A stretch of DNA of 64,000 nt from Thiothrix litoralis (GTDB taxonomy: Bacteria; Pseudomonadota; Gammaproteobacteria; Thiotrichales; Thiotrichaceae), in contig NZ_CP072801.1 in assembly GCF_017901135.1 (NCBI RefSeq), forward strand, positions 744,001 to 808,000. The letters are read 5' to 3'. This document shows positions 45,835 to 59,322 of this stretch, piece after piece; positions within the stretch are counted from its first letter, which is position 1; the number at the start of each line of letters is the position of its first letter. Made by a program: the position numbers and the translations under genes. The notes beneath the pieces were generated by a model, which saw nothing but the letters and a program-made list of their open reading frames with translations, was not told the DNA's origin and searched no databases.

Positions 45835-46369
45835 ACTGCCGCACCCCCCAGCTACCATCCTCCAAGCGCACCAGCATATCCACTTGCACTTTGTCCTGCG
45901 CCACAACCAAATAAGCTTGTAAGGAGGCAATACTCTGATATGCCAAGGACTTTTCCATATAGTCTTTACGGATAGTCGAGTCAGAGGCAACTTCAACAAT
46001 AAAACACGGTTTTTCCAAATAGTATTCATCAACCTCATCGTCTGCCGAGCAACTCACCACCACATCAGGGTAATAATAGGTTTTGTACTTCGACACCCGC
46101 ACCTTTACGTCGGAGAAAAACACCTTAGAACGTTGGGCGCGGACTTTGACATCAGAGGCATTAACCTTGCAAGGTGTGCCGCGCGTGAGCGGGCGCAACA
46201 GTGAGGTGATATTAATGGCAATATCGTTATGCCGTAGCGAAGTACCCGCCATCGCATACACTACGCCATCCACGTATTCATGGCGTACTTCCGCGATTTT
46301 CTCACCCTCCAGATAATCCTGTTCGGTGATGTACGCAGTATTTTCGGACGTGTTTTTTATTGCCAGCAT
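45785..46369 (-). CDS. Uma2 family (DUF820) protein, 3'-truncated
   Basis: A 194-residue PD-(D/E)xK-type protein of the Uma2 family: YLEGEKIAEVRHEYVDGVVYAMAG near the N-terminus (start MLAIKNTSE), SDVKVRV, YYYPDVVVSC with the catalytic aspartate and FIVEVASDSTIRKDYMEK with the Glu-Val-x motif. Normal sequence ends near SWGVRQF; the last 17 residues are antisense of the broken VapC gene, so the usual C-terminal strand is missing. Family function is uncertain. Nuclease motifs remain, so activity cannot be excluded. Confidence 0.8.
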   Translation of the reverse strand: MLAIKNTSENTAYITEQDYLEGEKIAEVRHEYVDGVVYAMAGTSLRHNDIAINITSLLRPLTRGTPCKVNASDVKVRAQRSKVFFSDVKVRVSKYKTYYYPDVVVSCSADDEVDEYYLEKPCFIVEVASDSTIRKDYMEKSLAYQSIASLQAYLVVAQDKVQVDMLVRLEDGSWGVRQFDPHYGLLESDHADKR

Positions 46370-46390
46370 GGTGTCGTTCCGCTTGCTACC

Positions 46391-47083
46391 TTAGGCTTGA
46401 TCATAGTGCCGCAATAACGGATCAGCAATGCCAGCTTCCGCAAAGCCTTTGGCGCGAAGCTGGCAGGAGTCGCATTGCCCGCACGGTTTGCCGTCAGCAG
46501 CGGGGTCATAGCAACTGCTGGTGAGGCTATAGTCTACACCCAGTTCCAGACCCTTGCGGATGATGTCGGCTTTGCTCATCTGGATCAGCGGGGAATGGAT
46601 GCTGAGTTTATTGCCTTCGACGCCGGTTTTGGTGGCGAGGTTGGCCATGGTTTCAAACGCGGCGATGAATGCCGGGCGGCAGTCGGGGTAGCCGGAATAG
46701 TCGAGCGCGTTGATGCCGAGGAAGATGTGTTGCGCTTCCAGCACTTCTGCCCAGCCCAGCGCGAACGAGAGGAAAATGGTGTTGCGGGCAGGTACGTAGG
46801 TGACGGGAATGCTGGTTTCCATCGTGGCGGTATCGCGGCCTTTGGGTACGTCGATGTCGGCAGTGAGGGCTGAGCCGCCGAAAGCGCGAAGGTTGATGTC
46901 GGCGATGACATGTTCCTTGACCTGCATGGCTTGCGCTACCCGTTGCGCGGATTCGAGTTCGACGCTGTGGCGCTGCCCGTAACGGAATGAGAGCGCGTAA
47001 GGTTCATAGCCTTGTGCTTTGGCAATGGCGAGGACGGTGGTGGAATCGAGTCCGCCACTGAGAAGGATGACTGCTTTGTTCAT
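46391..47083 (-). CDS. queC: 7-cyano-7-deazaguanine synthase
   Basis: A 230-residue PP-loop enzyme making preQ0 for queuosine (tRNA) or 7-deazaguanine DNA modification. The PP-loop is [13 protein letters not shown] at the N-terminus, with [12 protein letters not shown] and the zinc-binding cysteines [21 protein letters not shown] at the C-terminus. The ATG at 47083 overlaps the upstream stop (ATGA, 47080-47083) and has GGGAGA 8 bp before it, so it is preferred to 47098. No other queuosine genes are nearby. Confidence 0.96.
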   Translation of the reverse strand: MNKAVILLSGGLDSTTVLAIAKAQGYEPYALSFRYGQRHSVELESAQRVAQAMQVKEHVIADINLRAFGGSALTADIDVPKGRDTATMETSIPVTYVPARNTIFLSFALGWAEVLEAQHIFLGINALDYSGYPDCRPAFIAAFETMANLATKTGVEGNKLSIHSPLIQMSKADIIRKGLELGVDYSLTSSCYDPAADGKPCGQCDSCQLRAKGFAEAGIADPLLRHYDQA

Positions 47084-47961
47084 GACAATATCTCCCATAC
47101 CAACCGATCAAACCCTAATGCGACCACAGCCAAACAGCGCAACCGCTGCGGTTCGTGGTATTTGTCGGCTAGTACTTGCGGGTAATGCCGTAATTGCTCG
47201 CTTGCTACCTGTAAAGCCGATTGTACCGCTGGAATAGTGCGGGATTCCTCCCGGCTTTGCGCCCGGACTTGCTCGCCTGTCAGATTGAGGTCAGTCAGCG
47301 ACAGGTATTTGAATTCCATCACTATATCCAGTAGCGCGTACTGGCGCATGTTCGGGCGCACGATCAGGGTCAGGTCGCTATAACGCCGTTCCAGCGCGGT
47401 TTCTGAATCCATGGGACATGACACATCGAGGATGTCAGCAATGACTGCCTTACCCTGTGGCAAATTGGCGATGTAACGGATTTTGTTGGCATCCATCGCC
47501 AGATTGCCGTCGAGGATTTGGTCGGGTGCAACGCAATATTCCTGATAATGGCGCAAGTAGTAAAAGCATAAGGTCGGGTTGTAAACCTTGGGCTGTGCGA
47601 TGTCGCTGCAAAAACGGTAGCCATTGTAAAACACCCGTAATGTTTCCAGCGTGGTGGCTGTGCTGTCATTGGGTTGTTGACAGGCTGCGGTGATTGTTGT
47701 GACCAGTTCCGTTAATTCCGTGCTCGTAACCCCACATAAGCCGTTGAATTTAGGGGTGAGGTAAATAGCAGTACGGCTTATGTCATAGTAATTCGCCAGA
47801 GTGGATAACAACAGCGACTTCCCAAAACGGCGCGGGCGCAGGAACACCAGTTGTTTGCCTGCTGCTTCCAGCGCGGGAATGTGCTGAGTGCGGTCGAGGT
47901 ATAAGTGCCCGTCGGTGCGAATGGCGTGAAAATCACTGTTGCCGTAGGGGAAAGTAATCAT
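47080..47961 (-). CDS. AAA-ATPase-like protein, internally shortened
   Basis: A 293-residue protein of the widespread AAA-ATPase-like plus PD-(D/E)xK nuclease-like family, normally over 500 residues. The N-terminal signature [19 protein letters not shown] and the motif [21 protein letters not shown] (Walker A-like GK-S; quoted short of full context) are intact. After NYYD the text jumps to [12 protein letters not shown], so the central ATPase part with Walker B is missing. The C-terminal nuclease-like core (MEFKYL) is kept. Still open reading frame, so an in-frame deletion; probably non-functional as an ATPase. Lies upstream of queC with ATGA overlap. Confidence 0.75.
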   Translation of the reverse strand: MITFPYGNSDFHAIRTDGHLYLDRTQHIPALEAAGKQLVFLRPRRFGKSLLLSTLANYYDISRTAIYLTPKFNGLCGVTSTELTELVTTITAACQQPNDSTATTLETLRVFYNGYRFCSDIAQPKVYNPTLCFYYLRHYQEYCVAPDQILDGNLAMDANKIRYIANLPQGKAVIADILDVSCPMDSETALERRYSDLTLIVRPNMRQYALLDIVMEFKYLSLTDLNLTGEQVRAQSREESRTIPAVQSALQVASEQLRHYPQVLADKYHEPQRLRCLAVVALGFDRLVWEILS

Positions 47962-47994
47962 GGTGTTACTGCCAAGCTAAGGAATGCTGCCATT

Positions 47995-48648
47995 TTAGCA
48001 TAATTGGCTTTCCAGCGACGCCAGCCGCTGCTCCAGATCGGCTACCCGCGCTTCCAGTTGGGCGTAATAGTCTTGACGTGCCGTACCGCTATGGTTGGTG
48101 CTAGGGCTTGCGGGTTCGGTGGTTTGCAATTCATCCAGCGTTTCTGTGCCGAGGGTGTGAAAATAGCGGTCTTCACGCCGTCCGCCACCTGCGGGTAAAC
48201 GCACTACCATGGGTTTGGCATCTGCCATCCACGCTTCCAGTATCTCGCGGATTTCGTCGGTGCTGGCAAAGTCTGCCATGCGGTCAGTGCGTGTTTTGAT
48301 TTCGTTCAAAGTTTGCGGGCGACGCAGTAATAGCACGCAAAGGATCGCTTGCTGTTTGCGGTTTAGTTTCAGGCGACGTTCGACCTGATGTTCGACCCGC
48401 TGGGCGCGTTCGCTGTACTGGATCGCTGTCCAACCGCCTTCCACCAAGACTTTGGCGGTGTGCCCGACGACGCCTTCGGTCAAATTCATCACAGGTTCGC
48501 GGCTGCTTTTCTGGTTGCAGGCATTGGTCAGGGAGTTGAAAGTCAGTGGGTAGCTGGCGGGTGTGGTGAGTTGTTTTTCCATCAGGCAACCGAGAATGCG
48601 GAGTTCTTCGGCGCTGAAAGGTGGTCTGGGTTGTTCATCGTCAAACAT
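47995..48648 (-). CDS. yceH: YceH family (DUF480) protein
   Basis: A 217-residue protein with tandem winged-helix domains. FSAEELRILGCLMEKQLTTP at the N-terminus, YPLTFNSLTNACNQKSSREPVM near 35 and LLRRPQTLNEIKTRTDRM near 110 are family features; a C-terminal coiled coil (QLEARVADLEQRLASLESQL) follows a Ser/Thr linker. Function is not established. The ATG at 48648 is chosen because homology starts there; the reading to 48993 lies antisense-free but within aat and is rejected. Follows aat by 23 bp. Confidence 0.88.
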   Translation of the reverse strand: MFDDEQPRPPFSAEELRILGCLMEKQLTTPASYPLTFNSLTNACNQKSSREPVMNLTEGVVGHTAKVLVEGGWTAIQYSERAQRVEHQVERRLKLNRKQQAILCVLLLRRPQTLNEIKTRTDRMADFASTDEIREILEAWMADAKPMVVRLPAGGGRREDRYFHTLGTETLDELQTTEPASPSTNHSGTARQDYYAQLEARVADLEQRLASLESQLC

Positions 48649-48671
48649 GTTAAAGCCCTTTGTGGTTGTGT

Positions 48672-49421
48672 TTAGGTGGGTTGTGGTTGCCAGTTTGAGA
48701 GGTCGGCATGAGGGTCTGCTTCCCAGCGTGGCGGCGGGGGAACGTGCAGGTTTTCCTGTAAAATCTGGTGGTAGGCACGCCGGGAAATGTTTTCTGCGCC
48801 CATACTCATCAGGTGCGGGTTTTCGATCTGGCAGTCGATGACGGCGAATCCCCAATATTGCAGATGCCAAGCCAACGCCACCATGGCGATTTTGGAGGTA
48901 TCCGGTTCGCGGCTGAACATGGATTCGCCACTGAATACCCCGCCGGTTGCCACGCCGTACAAGCCGCCGACGAGTTCGCCCGCCGGGTTCCACACTTCCA
49001 CCGAATGCGCAATGTCATGGGCGTGCAGCATACAGTAGGCGGTGTGCATTTCGTGGGTAATCCACGTTTCGGCGGTGTACGCACGCGGTGCGGCGCACGC
49101 ATCCACCACTTCCGCGAAACGGGTGTCAAAGGTGATGCGATAGCCCTTGTTGCGCAAGGATTTACGCAAGCTTCGAGTGATGCGGATGTGTTCGGGAAAT
49201 AGCACAGTGCGTGGGTCAGGCGACCACCAGTAAATCGGCTCACGCGGACCAAACCACGGGAAAATGCCGGAACGATAGGCATTCTTGAGACGGGCGATGC
49301 TTAGATCGCCGCCGACTGCCAGTAAACCGTTGGGTTCTTCCCACGCAATTTCCACGGGCGGGAAGGGTTCTTCCGACCACGTGGGGTTGAGTAATGTCAG
49401 GCTAAGGGATCGTGGTAACAC
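48672..49421 (-). CDS. aat: leucyl/phenylalanyl-tRNA-protein transferase
   Basis: A 249-residue N-end-rule enzyme that adds Leu or Phe to proteins with N-terminal Lys or Arg. WEEPNGLLAVGGDLSIARLKNAYRSGIFPWF near 28-60 (given across its span), WWSPDPRTVLFPEH, and GGLYGVATGGVFSGESMFS near 155 are diagnostic. It lies 9 bp downstream of trxB on the same strand, so the two are probably co-transcribed. No ClpS or ClpA gene is in view. Confidence 0.96.
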   Translation of the reverse strand: MLPRSLSLTLLNPTWSEEPFPPVEIAWEEPNGLLAVGGDLSIARLKNAYRSGIFPWFGPREPIYWWSPDPRTVLFPEHIRITRSLRKSLRNKGYRITFDTRFAEVVDACAAPRAYTAETWITHEMHTAYCMLHAHDIAHSVEVWNPAGELVGGLYGVATGGVFSGESMFSREPDTSKIAMVALAWHLQYWGFAVIDCQIENPHLMSMGAENISRRAYHQILQENLHVPPPPRWEADPHADLSNWQPQPT

Positions 49422-49430
49422 GCCGCTCCT

Positions 49431-53059
<3,629 letters not shown>

Positions 53060-53076
53060 AATACATGAGGTTAACG

Positions 53077-53712
53077 ATGAAAATAAGTTTTACCAAAACA
53101 CTGGCAGTCGTCGTGGCAATGGGCTTGATGAGCACGAGTGCATGGGCAGGGGGACGTGAAAAGCTGGATGAGTTTTTCACCAAAGTAACGACTATGCAGT
53201 CGGCCTTTACCCAGCAAGTGGTGGATGACAAAGGTGCCTTGCGCCAATCATCCAGCGGTAATGTGTTCCTGTCGCGCCCCGGCAAATTCCGCTGGGAATA
53301 TGCCGCACCCGATAAACACGAGATCGTGGCCGATGGTAAAAACGTTTGGATTTACGATGTGGAATTGGATCAGGTCACGGTCAAACCAATGACTCAAGCG
53401 CTGTCATCCGCACCTGTCGGGATGCTGACCCAGAAGCAACCGGTCGATAAGCAATTCAACGTGCAGGAAATGGAAGCCGAAGGCAGTGCGCTGGAGTGGT
53501 TCCGCTTGACACCGAAGAAAAAAGACTCTGATTTCACCAGTATGGATTTGGGCATCAGCGCCACAGGTGTTGAGGAAATGATCCTCGGTGACAAGTTTGG
53601 TCAGCAGACTTACATCAAGTTCCAAGGGTTGCGCACGGACATTAATATCGACGCTAGCCGCTTCAATTTCACGCCACCCAAAGGGGCAGACGTGATCGGC
53701 AAGGCTTCTTGA
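53077..53712 (+). CDS. lolA: outer-membrane lipoprotein carrier protein LolA
   Basis: A 211-residue periplasmic chaperone taking lipoproteins from LolCDE to LolB. The signal peptide ends at STSAWA, followed by [20 protein letters not shown], then [15 protein letters not shown] with the conserved Arg near residue 70, and [18 protein letters not shown] at 53077 has GAGG 6 bp before it; the earlier start at 53056 would extend the signal peptide and is rejected. It overlaps rarA by four bases. ftsK-lolA-rarA order is conserved in gammaproteobacteria. Confidence 0.95.
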   Translation: MKISFTKTLAVVVAMGLMSTSAWAGGREKLDEFFTKVTTMQSAFTQQVVDDKGALRQSSSGNVFLSRPGKFRWEYAAPDKHEIVADGKNVWIYDVELDQVTVKPMTQALSSAPVGMLTQKQPVDKQFNVQEMEAEGSALEWFRLTPKKKDSDFTSMDLGISATGVEEMILGDKFGQQTYIKFQGLRTDINIDASRFNFTPPKGADVIGKAS

Positions 53713-54986
53713 TCCCACTCGCAGAACGTATGCGCCCGGCGTTGCTCGATGAGTACGCCGGGCAGCTTCACCTGCTCGCTGTCGGCAAACCGCTGCGGCG
53801 AGCCATCGAAGAATCCCGCCCACACTCGATGCTCTTCTGGGGGCCACCCGGAACCGGCAAAACCACTTTGGCGCGTTTGATTACCCATTACTGGGAAGCT
53901 GAATTCCTTACCTTGTCGGCAGTATTGGCGGGGGTAAAGGAAATCCGGGCGGCGGTGGAGGTGGCGCGTCAAAATCGCGATCAGTTTGGCAGTAAAACCG
54001 TGCTGTTCGTCGATGAAGTCCACCGCTTCAACAAGGCGCAGCAGGATGCTTTCTTGCCGCATATCGAAGACGGCACGCTGCTGTTTATTGGTGCGACCAC
54101 CGAAAATCCTTCCTTTGAACTGAATAACGCGCTGTTGTCGCGGGTGCGTACCTACGTGCTGCGGGCGCTGGCGGTGGATGACATTACGGCAGTGTTGCAA
54201 CGCGCTTTGCAGGACACAGCGAAGGGGCTGGGGGATTTGCACGTACAAGCCAGTGAGGGTGTGTTGGAAGCGCTGGCGGCGGCGGCTGATGGTGATGCAC
54301 GTCGGGCGATGAACTGGCTGGAAATTGCGGCGGATTTGGCGGAAGACACTTCGGCAGGTTTGCAGATTACCGATGCCACGGTGAAGGAAGTGGTGGCGGA
54401 ATCGTTGCGGCGTTTCGATAAGGGTGGCGACCTGTTTTACGAGCAGATTTCAGCCTTGCACAAGTCGGTGCGCGGCACTGACCCGGATGCGGCTTTGTAT
54501 TGGCTTTGTCGGATGTTGGATGGTGGTTGTGACCCGCTGTACATTGCGCGGCGTGTGGTGCGTATGGCGAGTGAGGATATTGGCAATGCTGATCCACGTG
54601 GCTTGCAACTGGCGCTGAATGCGTGGGATGCGTTTGAACGGTTGGGTAGCCCGGAAGGTGAGTTGATGATTGCGCAGGCGGTGGTGTATCTGGCGTGTGC
54701 GCCCAAGAGCAATGCGGTGTATACGGCGTACAAGCTGGCGCGGGCGGATGCGCAGCAGTCGGGTTCGTTGGATGTGCCGATGCATTTGCGTAATGCCCCA
54801 ACCAAGCTGATGAAAGCGCTGGATTACGGCAAGGGTTATCGTTATGCGCACGATGAAAAAGATGCGGTTGCCGTGGGGGAGACTTATTTCCCGGATGCGC
54901 TGAAGGGGCGGCGTTATTACGAGCCAGTGGAACGCGGGTTGGAGATCAAGATTCGCGAGAAGCTGGGGGCGTTGCGGCGGGGGTGA
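53709..54986 (+). CDS. rarA: replication-associated recombination protein A (RarA/MgsA)
   Basis: A 425-residue AAA+ ATPase related to clamp loaders and eukaryotic WRNIP1, acting at stalled forks. Start region [17 protein letters not shown] is typical. Walker A is [13 protein letters not shown] near 45, Walker [13 protein letters not shown] near 100, sensor 1 [13 protein letters not shown], and the C-terminal tetramerisation part contains [13 protein letters not shown]-like and [15 protein letters not shown] motifs. The start codon is a TTG overlapping the lolA stop; no other start gives the conserved N-terminus. Confidence 0.95.
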   Translation: MIPLAERMRPALLDEYAGQLHLLAVGKPLRRAIEESRPHSMLFWGPPGTGKTTLARLITHYWEAEFLTLSAVLAGVKEIRAAVEVARQNRDQFGSKTVLFVDEVHRFNKAQQDAFLPHIEDGTLLFIGATTENPSFELNNALLSRVRTYVLRALAVDDITAVLQRALQDTAKGLGDLHVQASEGVLEALAAAADGDARRAMNWLEIAADLAEDTSAGLQITDATVKEVVAESLRRFDKGGDLFYEQISALHKSVRGTDPDAALYWLCRMLDGGCDPLYIARRVVRMASEDIGNADPRGLQLALNAWDAFERLGSPEGELMIAQAVVYLACAPKSNAVYTAYKLARADAQQSGSLDVPMHLRNAPTKLMKALDYGKGYRYAHDEKDAVAVGETYFPDALKGRRYYEPVERGLEIKIREKLGALRRG

Positions 54987-55144
54987 GAGTGGTGCACAAA
55001 GGTACTCCTCAGAAGCAGCGGTAAACAGCAATCTGTGGCCAATGTTTAAGTATGTCGCTGATTCCAGCATAAATGCGCTGGTTTCATCTTGCGGCATTGG
55101 CTTGCTGCTATCCATTATGGAATAATCCTCGCTTTCAGCATGTT

Positions 55145-55166
55145 CTCCCGGCTTGTTAATCGGGAG
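55145..55166 (+). promoter_or_regulatory. small hairpin in the recA leader
   Basis: CTCCCG (55145-55150) pairs with CGGGAG (55161-55166), 10-base loop, 27 bp upstream of recA. The 207-bp space before recA has no canonical CTGT-N8-ACAG LexA box that I can see and no gene. Confidence 0.35.
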
Positions 55167-55193
55167 TGGATTGAAACATAAAGGAGTGTCCGA

Positions 55194-56240
55194 ATGGACG
55201 AGAACAAAAAGAAAGCCTTAGCCGCCGCCTTAGGTCAGATTGAGCGCCAATACGGTAAGGGCGCTGTGATGCGCATGGGTGATTCCAGCGCCTCCCGTGA
55301 TATTGAATCGATTTCCACCGGGTCATTGGGTCTGGATATTGCCCTAGGTATCGGTGGTTTGCCCAAAGGCCGTGTGGTCGAAATTTACGGCCCGGAATCT
55401 TCCGGCAAAACCACGCTGACCCTGCAAGTGATTGCCGAATGCCAAAAGCTCGGCGGTACAGCCGCATTCGTGGATGCGGAACACGCCCTTGACCCGATTT
55501 ACGCGCAAAAACTCGGCGTAAACGTGGATGACCTGCTGGTTTCTCAGCCGGATAATGGTGAGCAAGCGTTGGAAATTACCGATATGCTGGTGCGTTCCGG
55601 CGCAGTTGACATTGTAGTGGTGGACTCGGTAGCGGCTTTGACCCCGAAAGCTGAAATCGAAGGCGATATGGGCGACTCACACGTTGGCTTACAAGCGCGT
55701 CTGATGTCACAAGCCTTGAGAAAATTGACCGGGAACATCAAGCGTTCCAATACCATGGTGATTTTCATCAACCAGATTCGGATGAAAATCGGTGTTATGT
55801 TTGGCAACCCGGAAACCACCACCGGCGGTAATGCGCTGAAATTCTACGCTTCGGTACGTCTCGACATTCGCCGCATTGGTGCGATCAAGAAGGGCGACGA
55901 AATCACCGGTTCTGAAACCCGCGTGAAAGTGGTCAAGAACAAGGTGGCGCCACCGTTTAAGCAAGCTGAGTTTGAAATCCTCTACGGTGAAGGCATTTCC
56001 CGCGAAGGCGAATTGGTTGATTTGGGTGCTAAACAAGGACTGATTGGCAAAGCAGGTGCATGGTACAGTTATAAAGGTGATAAAATTGGCCAAGGTAAGG
56101 ACAATGCGCGTAATTACCTGAAAGAACACCCGGCCGCTGCGGCTGAAATTGAAAAAGCGATCCGCGAAGCCGCATTTAGTACGCCCGATTTTGCCCCCTC
56201 TGCTGTTGAAGAATCGGATGTAGAGGACGACGAGGTATAA
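55194..56240 (+). CDS. recA: recombinase RecA
   Basis: A 348-residue strand-exchange ATPase. Walker [15 protein letters not shown] near 67, Walker [20 protein letters not shown] near 140, loop L2 region with [21 protein letters not shown] near 195-215 (quoted in part), and an acidic C-terminal tail ending [19 protein letters not shown] precedes the ATG. It overlaps recX by one base (TAATG), consistent with co-transcription. No typical gammaproteobacterial SOS box is seen upstream. Confidence 0.98.
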   Translation: MDENKKKALAAALGQIERQYGKGAVMRMGDSSASRDIESISTGSLGLDIALGIGGLPKGRVVEIYGPESSGKTTLTLQVIAECQKLGGTAAFVDAEHALDPIYAQKLGVNVDDLLVSQPDNGEQALEITDMLVRSGAVDIVVVDSVAALTPKAEIEGDMGDSHVGLQARLMSQALRKLTGNIKRSNTMVIFINQIRMKIGVMFGNPETTTGGNALKFYASVRLDIRRIGAIKKGDEITGSETRVKVVKNKVAPPFKQAEFEILYGEGISREGELVDLGAKQGLIGKAGAWYSYKGDKIGQGKDNARNYLKEHPAAAAEIEKAIREAAFSTPDFAPSAVEESDVEDDEV

Positions 56241-56680
56241 TGGCTGACGAGCGGGGCTGTGAAGCGGTTGCGGTGCGATTGTTGGCACAACGTGAGCATT
56301 CCCGTTATGAGCTGGCGCAAAAAGTGCGCCAGCGCTGCGAGTGTGATCAGGCGAGCTTGGATCAGGTGTTGGATAAATTGCAGGACATGGGGTATCTGGA
56401 TGATGCCCGTTATGCGGCTGCATTCATCCGTTCATCCATTTCAAGAGGGCGTGGGGCGCAGCGAATTAGCTATGAATTACGTGAGCAGGGCGTGGATAAT
56501 GCCATTGCTTCACAAGCATTGGCGGAAGCCGATGTGGATTGGCATGTGCTGGCCAGTGAACAGCGCGAGAAAAAATTTGGCAGGGAAATCCCTGCGGATT
56601 ACAAGGAACGCGCCCGGCAGTCTCGATTTCTCGCCGGGCGCGGTTTTTATACCGATGCGATTAAAGCTGCTTTCCAATGA
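56240..56680 (+). CDS. recX: regulatory protein RecX
   Basis: A 146-residue three-helix-repeat inhibitor of RecA filaments. [19 protein letters not shown] near the N-terminus, [33 protein letters not shown] in the middle (given across its span) and [19 protein letters not shown] at the end are family features. It starts in the recA stop codon and ends by overlapping alaS (ATGA at 56677-56680), so recA-recX-alaS form one coupled unit. Confidence 0.95.
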   Translation: MADERGCEAVAVRLLAQREHSRYELAQKVRQRCECDQASLDQVLDKLQDMGYLDDARYAAAFIRSSISRGRGAQRISYELREQGVDNAIASQALAEADVDWHVLASEQREKKFGREIPADYKERARQSRFLAGRGFYTDAIKAAFQ

Positions 56681-59289
56681 ATACTGCTGAACTCAGACAA
56701 CAATTTCTCGATTTTTTTGCCAGCAAAGGCCATGAAATCGTCCCGTCCAGCTCTTTAGTGCCGGGCAATGACCCGACCTTGCTGTTTACCAACGCGGGCA
56801 TGGTGCAATTCAAGGATGTGTTCCTTGGCATGGATAAACGCAGCTATCACCGCGCTACCACGTCGCAGCGCTGTGTGCGGGCGGGCGGTAAGCACAACGA
56901 TCTGGAAAACGTCGGTTATACCGCGCGTCACCACACGTTTTTTGAAATGCTGGGTAATTTCAGTTTCGGTGACTATTTCAAGGAAGACGCTATCAAGTAT
57001 GCGTGGGAATTCCTGACTGAAACCCTGAAGTTACCTAAGGGCAAGCTGTGGGTCACGGTGTATGCCGATGATGATGAAGCCTACACTATCTGGGCGCAGC
57101 AGATTGGTGTGCCTGCCGACCGCATTACCCGTATCGGTGATAATAAGGGGGCAGCTTATGCGTCCGATAATTTCTGGCAAATGGGCGATACCGGGCCGTG
57201 TGGACCTTGCACCGAGATTTTCTATGACCACGGTGAGCATATTTGGGGTGGCCCACCGGGAACGCCAGAGGAAGATGGCGACCGTTACATCGAAATCTGG
57301 AATCTGGTGTTCATGCAATACGAGCGCACCAAAGATGGCACGATGATTCCATTGCCCAAGCCTTCCGTCGATACTGGCATGGGCATGGAGCGGTTGGCAG
57401 CGGTGATGCAGGGCGTACACAGCAACTACGAAATCGACCTGTTCCAAACCTTGCTGAGCAAAGGGTTGTCCCTCGCGAAAAATGCTGATGCGAATAACCC
57501 GTCGTTGAAAGTGATTGCTGACCACATCCGCTCTTGCTCTTTCCTGATTGTCGATGGCGTGTTGCCGTCGAATGAAGGGCGTGGCTATGTCTTGCGCCGC
57601 ATTATTCGCCGCGCTATCCGTCATGGCTATAAGCTGGGGATGGAAGCGCCATTTTTCCACAAGCTGGTACAGCCGCTGGTGGATGAAATGGGCACGGCTT
57701 ACCCTGAACTCGCCAAAGCCCAGCCTCAAGTTGAACAAGCGCTGGAAAAAGAAGAACGCCGTTTCGCCGAGACGCTGGAACAGGGCATGAAGATTCTGGA
57801 AGACGCCATTGCGGGGATGTCAGGTGATACGATTGATGGCGAAACCGTTTTCAAGCTCTATGATACTTACGGCTTCCCCGTAGATTTAACAGGCGATATT
57901 GCCCGCGAGCGTAACCTCAAGCTCGACGAAGCAGGCTTCGAGACAGCGATGAACGCGCAACGTGAGCGTGCGCGTGCGGCAGGCAAATTCGGTGCCGACT
58001 ACGGCGACAAGCTGGATGTCAGTGGCGAAACTGCTTTCCACGGCTACGGCACTTTGACGGAAACCGCTAGTATTACCGCACTGTTCTCGCAAGGTACTGC
58101 TATTGAGTGTTTGCAGGAAGGCGCTGAAGGTCAGATCGTGTTGGATCACACCCCATTTTACGCGGAATCTGGCGGTCAGGTGGGCGATTCCGGGGTTTTG
58201 CATACCGATACGGCGGTCTTCCGGGTTGCAGATACGCGCAAGCAGGGCAAAACCTTCATCCACACCGGCAAGGTGGAATTCGGCGAACTGTCCGTCGGTA
58301 CAGCGGTCGTGGCGGAAGTCGATGCCGAACGTCGTCAGGCCATTATCCTCAACCATTCCGCGACCCACTTGATGCACGCTGCGTTACGCGAAGTGCTGGG
58401 CGAGCATGTTGAGCAAAAAGGTTCGCAAGTGACGCCTGAGCGCCTGCGTTTCGACTTTTCCCAGCCGGATGCCGTTACACCAGAGCAGCTGGCCGCTGTT
58501 GAAGCCATTGTTAACCGCGAAATCCGCAGCAATGCCGCAACCTTGGCACAAGTCATGAGCATGGAAGACGCCAAAAAATCCGGCGCCATGGCGCTGTTTG
58601 GAGAGAAATACGGCGATGAAGTGCGGGTGCTGAAAATCGGTTTCTCTACGGAATTGTGTGGTGGTTGCCACGTCAATCGTACTGGCGATATTGGTCTGTT
58701 CAAAATCATCAGTGAAGGTGGTGTGGCAGCAGGTGTTCGGCGTATCGAAGCGGTAACAGGTGCTAACGCGCTGGCATGGTTTGGCGATGTCACCAACCGT
58801 CTGGATAGCGTTGCCCGCTTGCTGAAGTCCAACCCTGTCGAAGTGACTGACAAGCTCGACGCTATGCTGCAAAAGAACCGCGCACTGGAAAAAGAGCTGG
58901 AGCAACTCAAAGGCAAAATGGCTTCCCAAGCCGGTTCTGGCCTGGCTGACCAAGCGGTGGACATCGGCGGGATACGGGTGCTGGCAGCAAACCTCGAAGG
59001 TGCTGACCCTAAATCCTTGCGTGACACGGTTGACCAGTTGAAAAACAAGCTGGGTAAAGCAGTCGTTATTCTGGCGGCTGTTGCCGATGGCAAAGTCAGT
59101 TTGGTCGCCGGTGTCACCAAAGACGAAACCGCCAAAGTCAAAGCAGGCGAGTTACTCGGCTTTGTTGCTGGGCAAATCGGTGGCAAGGGCGGCGGTCGCC
59201 CGGACATGGCACAAGGTGGCGGCACTGACGTGGCAGCATTACCAGCAGCACTGGCAGCAGTCGCTGGCTGGGTTAGCGAGCGGGTTTAA
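56677..59289 (+). CDS. alaS: alanyl-tRNA synthetase
   Basis: An 870-residue class II synthetase. The catalytic domain shows [19 protein letters not shown] near 68, [18 protein letters not shown] near 87 and [10 protein letters not shown] (motif 3). The editing domain has the zinc-site [11 protein letters not shown] near 563 and [11 protein letters not shown] near 663. A linker coiled coil and the glycine-rich C-Ala domain ([20 protein letters not shown]) finish the protein. Translationally coupled to recX. Confidence 0.98.
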   Translation: MNTAELRQQFLDFFASKGHEIVPSSSLVPGNDPTLLFTNAGMVQFKDVFLGMDKRSYHRATTSQRCVRAGGKHNDLENVGYTARHHTFFEMLGNFSFGDYFKEDAIKYAWEFLTETLKLPKGKLWVTVYADDDEAYTIWAQQIGVPADRITRIGDNKGAAYASDNFWQMGDTGPCGPCTEIFYDHGEHIWGGPPGTPEEDGDRYIEIWNLVFMQYERTKDGTMIPLPKPSVDTGMGMERLAAVMQGVHSNYEIDLFQTLLSKGLSLAKNADANNPSLKVIADHIRSCSFLIVDGVLPSNEGRGYVLRRIIRRAIRHGYKLGMEAPFFHKLVQPLVDEMGTAYPELAKAQPQVEQALEKEERRFAETLEQGMKILEDAIAGMSGDTIDGETVFKLYDTYGFPVDLTGDIARERNLKLDEAGFETAMNAQRERARAAGKFGADYGDKLDVSGETAFHGYGTLTETASITALFSQGTAIECLQEGAEGQIVLDHTPFYAESGGQVGDSGVLHTDTAVFRVADTRKQGKTFIHTGKVEFGELSVGTAVVAEVDAERRQAIILNHSATHLMHAALREVLGEHVEQKGSQVTPERLRFDFSQPDAVTPEQLAAVEAIVNREIRSNAATLAQVMSMEDAKKSGAMALFGEKYGDEVRVLKIGFSTELCGGCHVNRTGDIGLFKIISEGGVAAGVRRIEAVTGANALAWFGDVTNRLDSVARLLKSNPVEVTDKLDAMLQKNRALEKELEQLKGKMASQAGSGLADQAVDIGGIRVLAANLEGADPKSLRDTVDQLKNKLGKAVVILAAVADGKVSLVAGVTKDETAKVKAGELLGFVAGQIGGKGGGRPDMAQGGGTDVAALPAALAAVAGWVSERV

Positions 59290-59322
59290 TTTTTGAAGTG
59301 TTTTGAAGGTAAACAGTAAACA

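Noticed and set aside
45676-45975. Independent 99-codon gene
   Set aside because: First half is the C-terminal part of a broken VapC and the rest is antisense of the Uma2 gene; not a gene of its own.
48649-48993. Longer N-terminus for YceH
   Set aside because: The extension is rich in Arg/Gly/Pro, lies within the aat coding region in another frame, and homology begins at the ATG at 48648.
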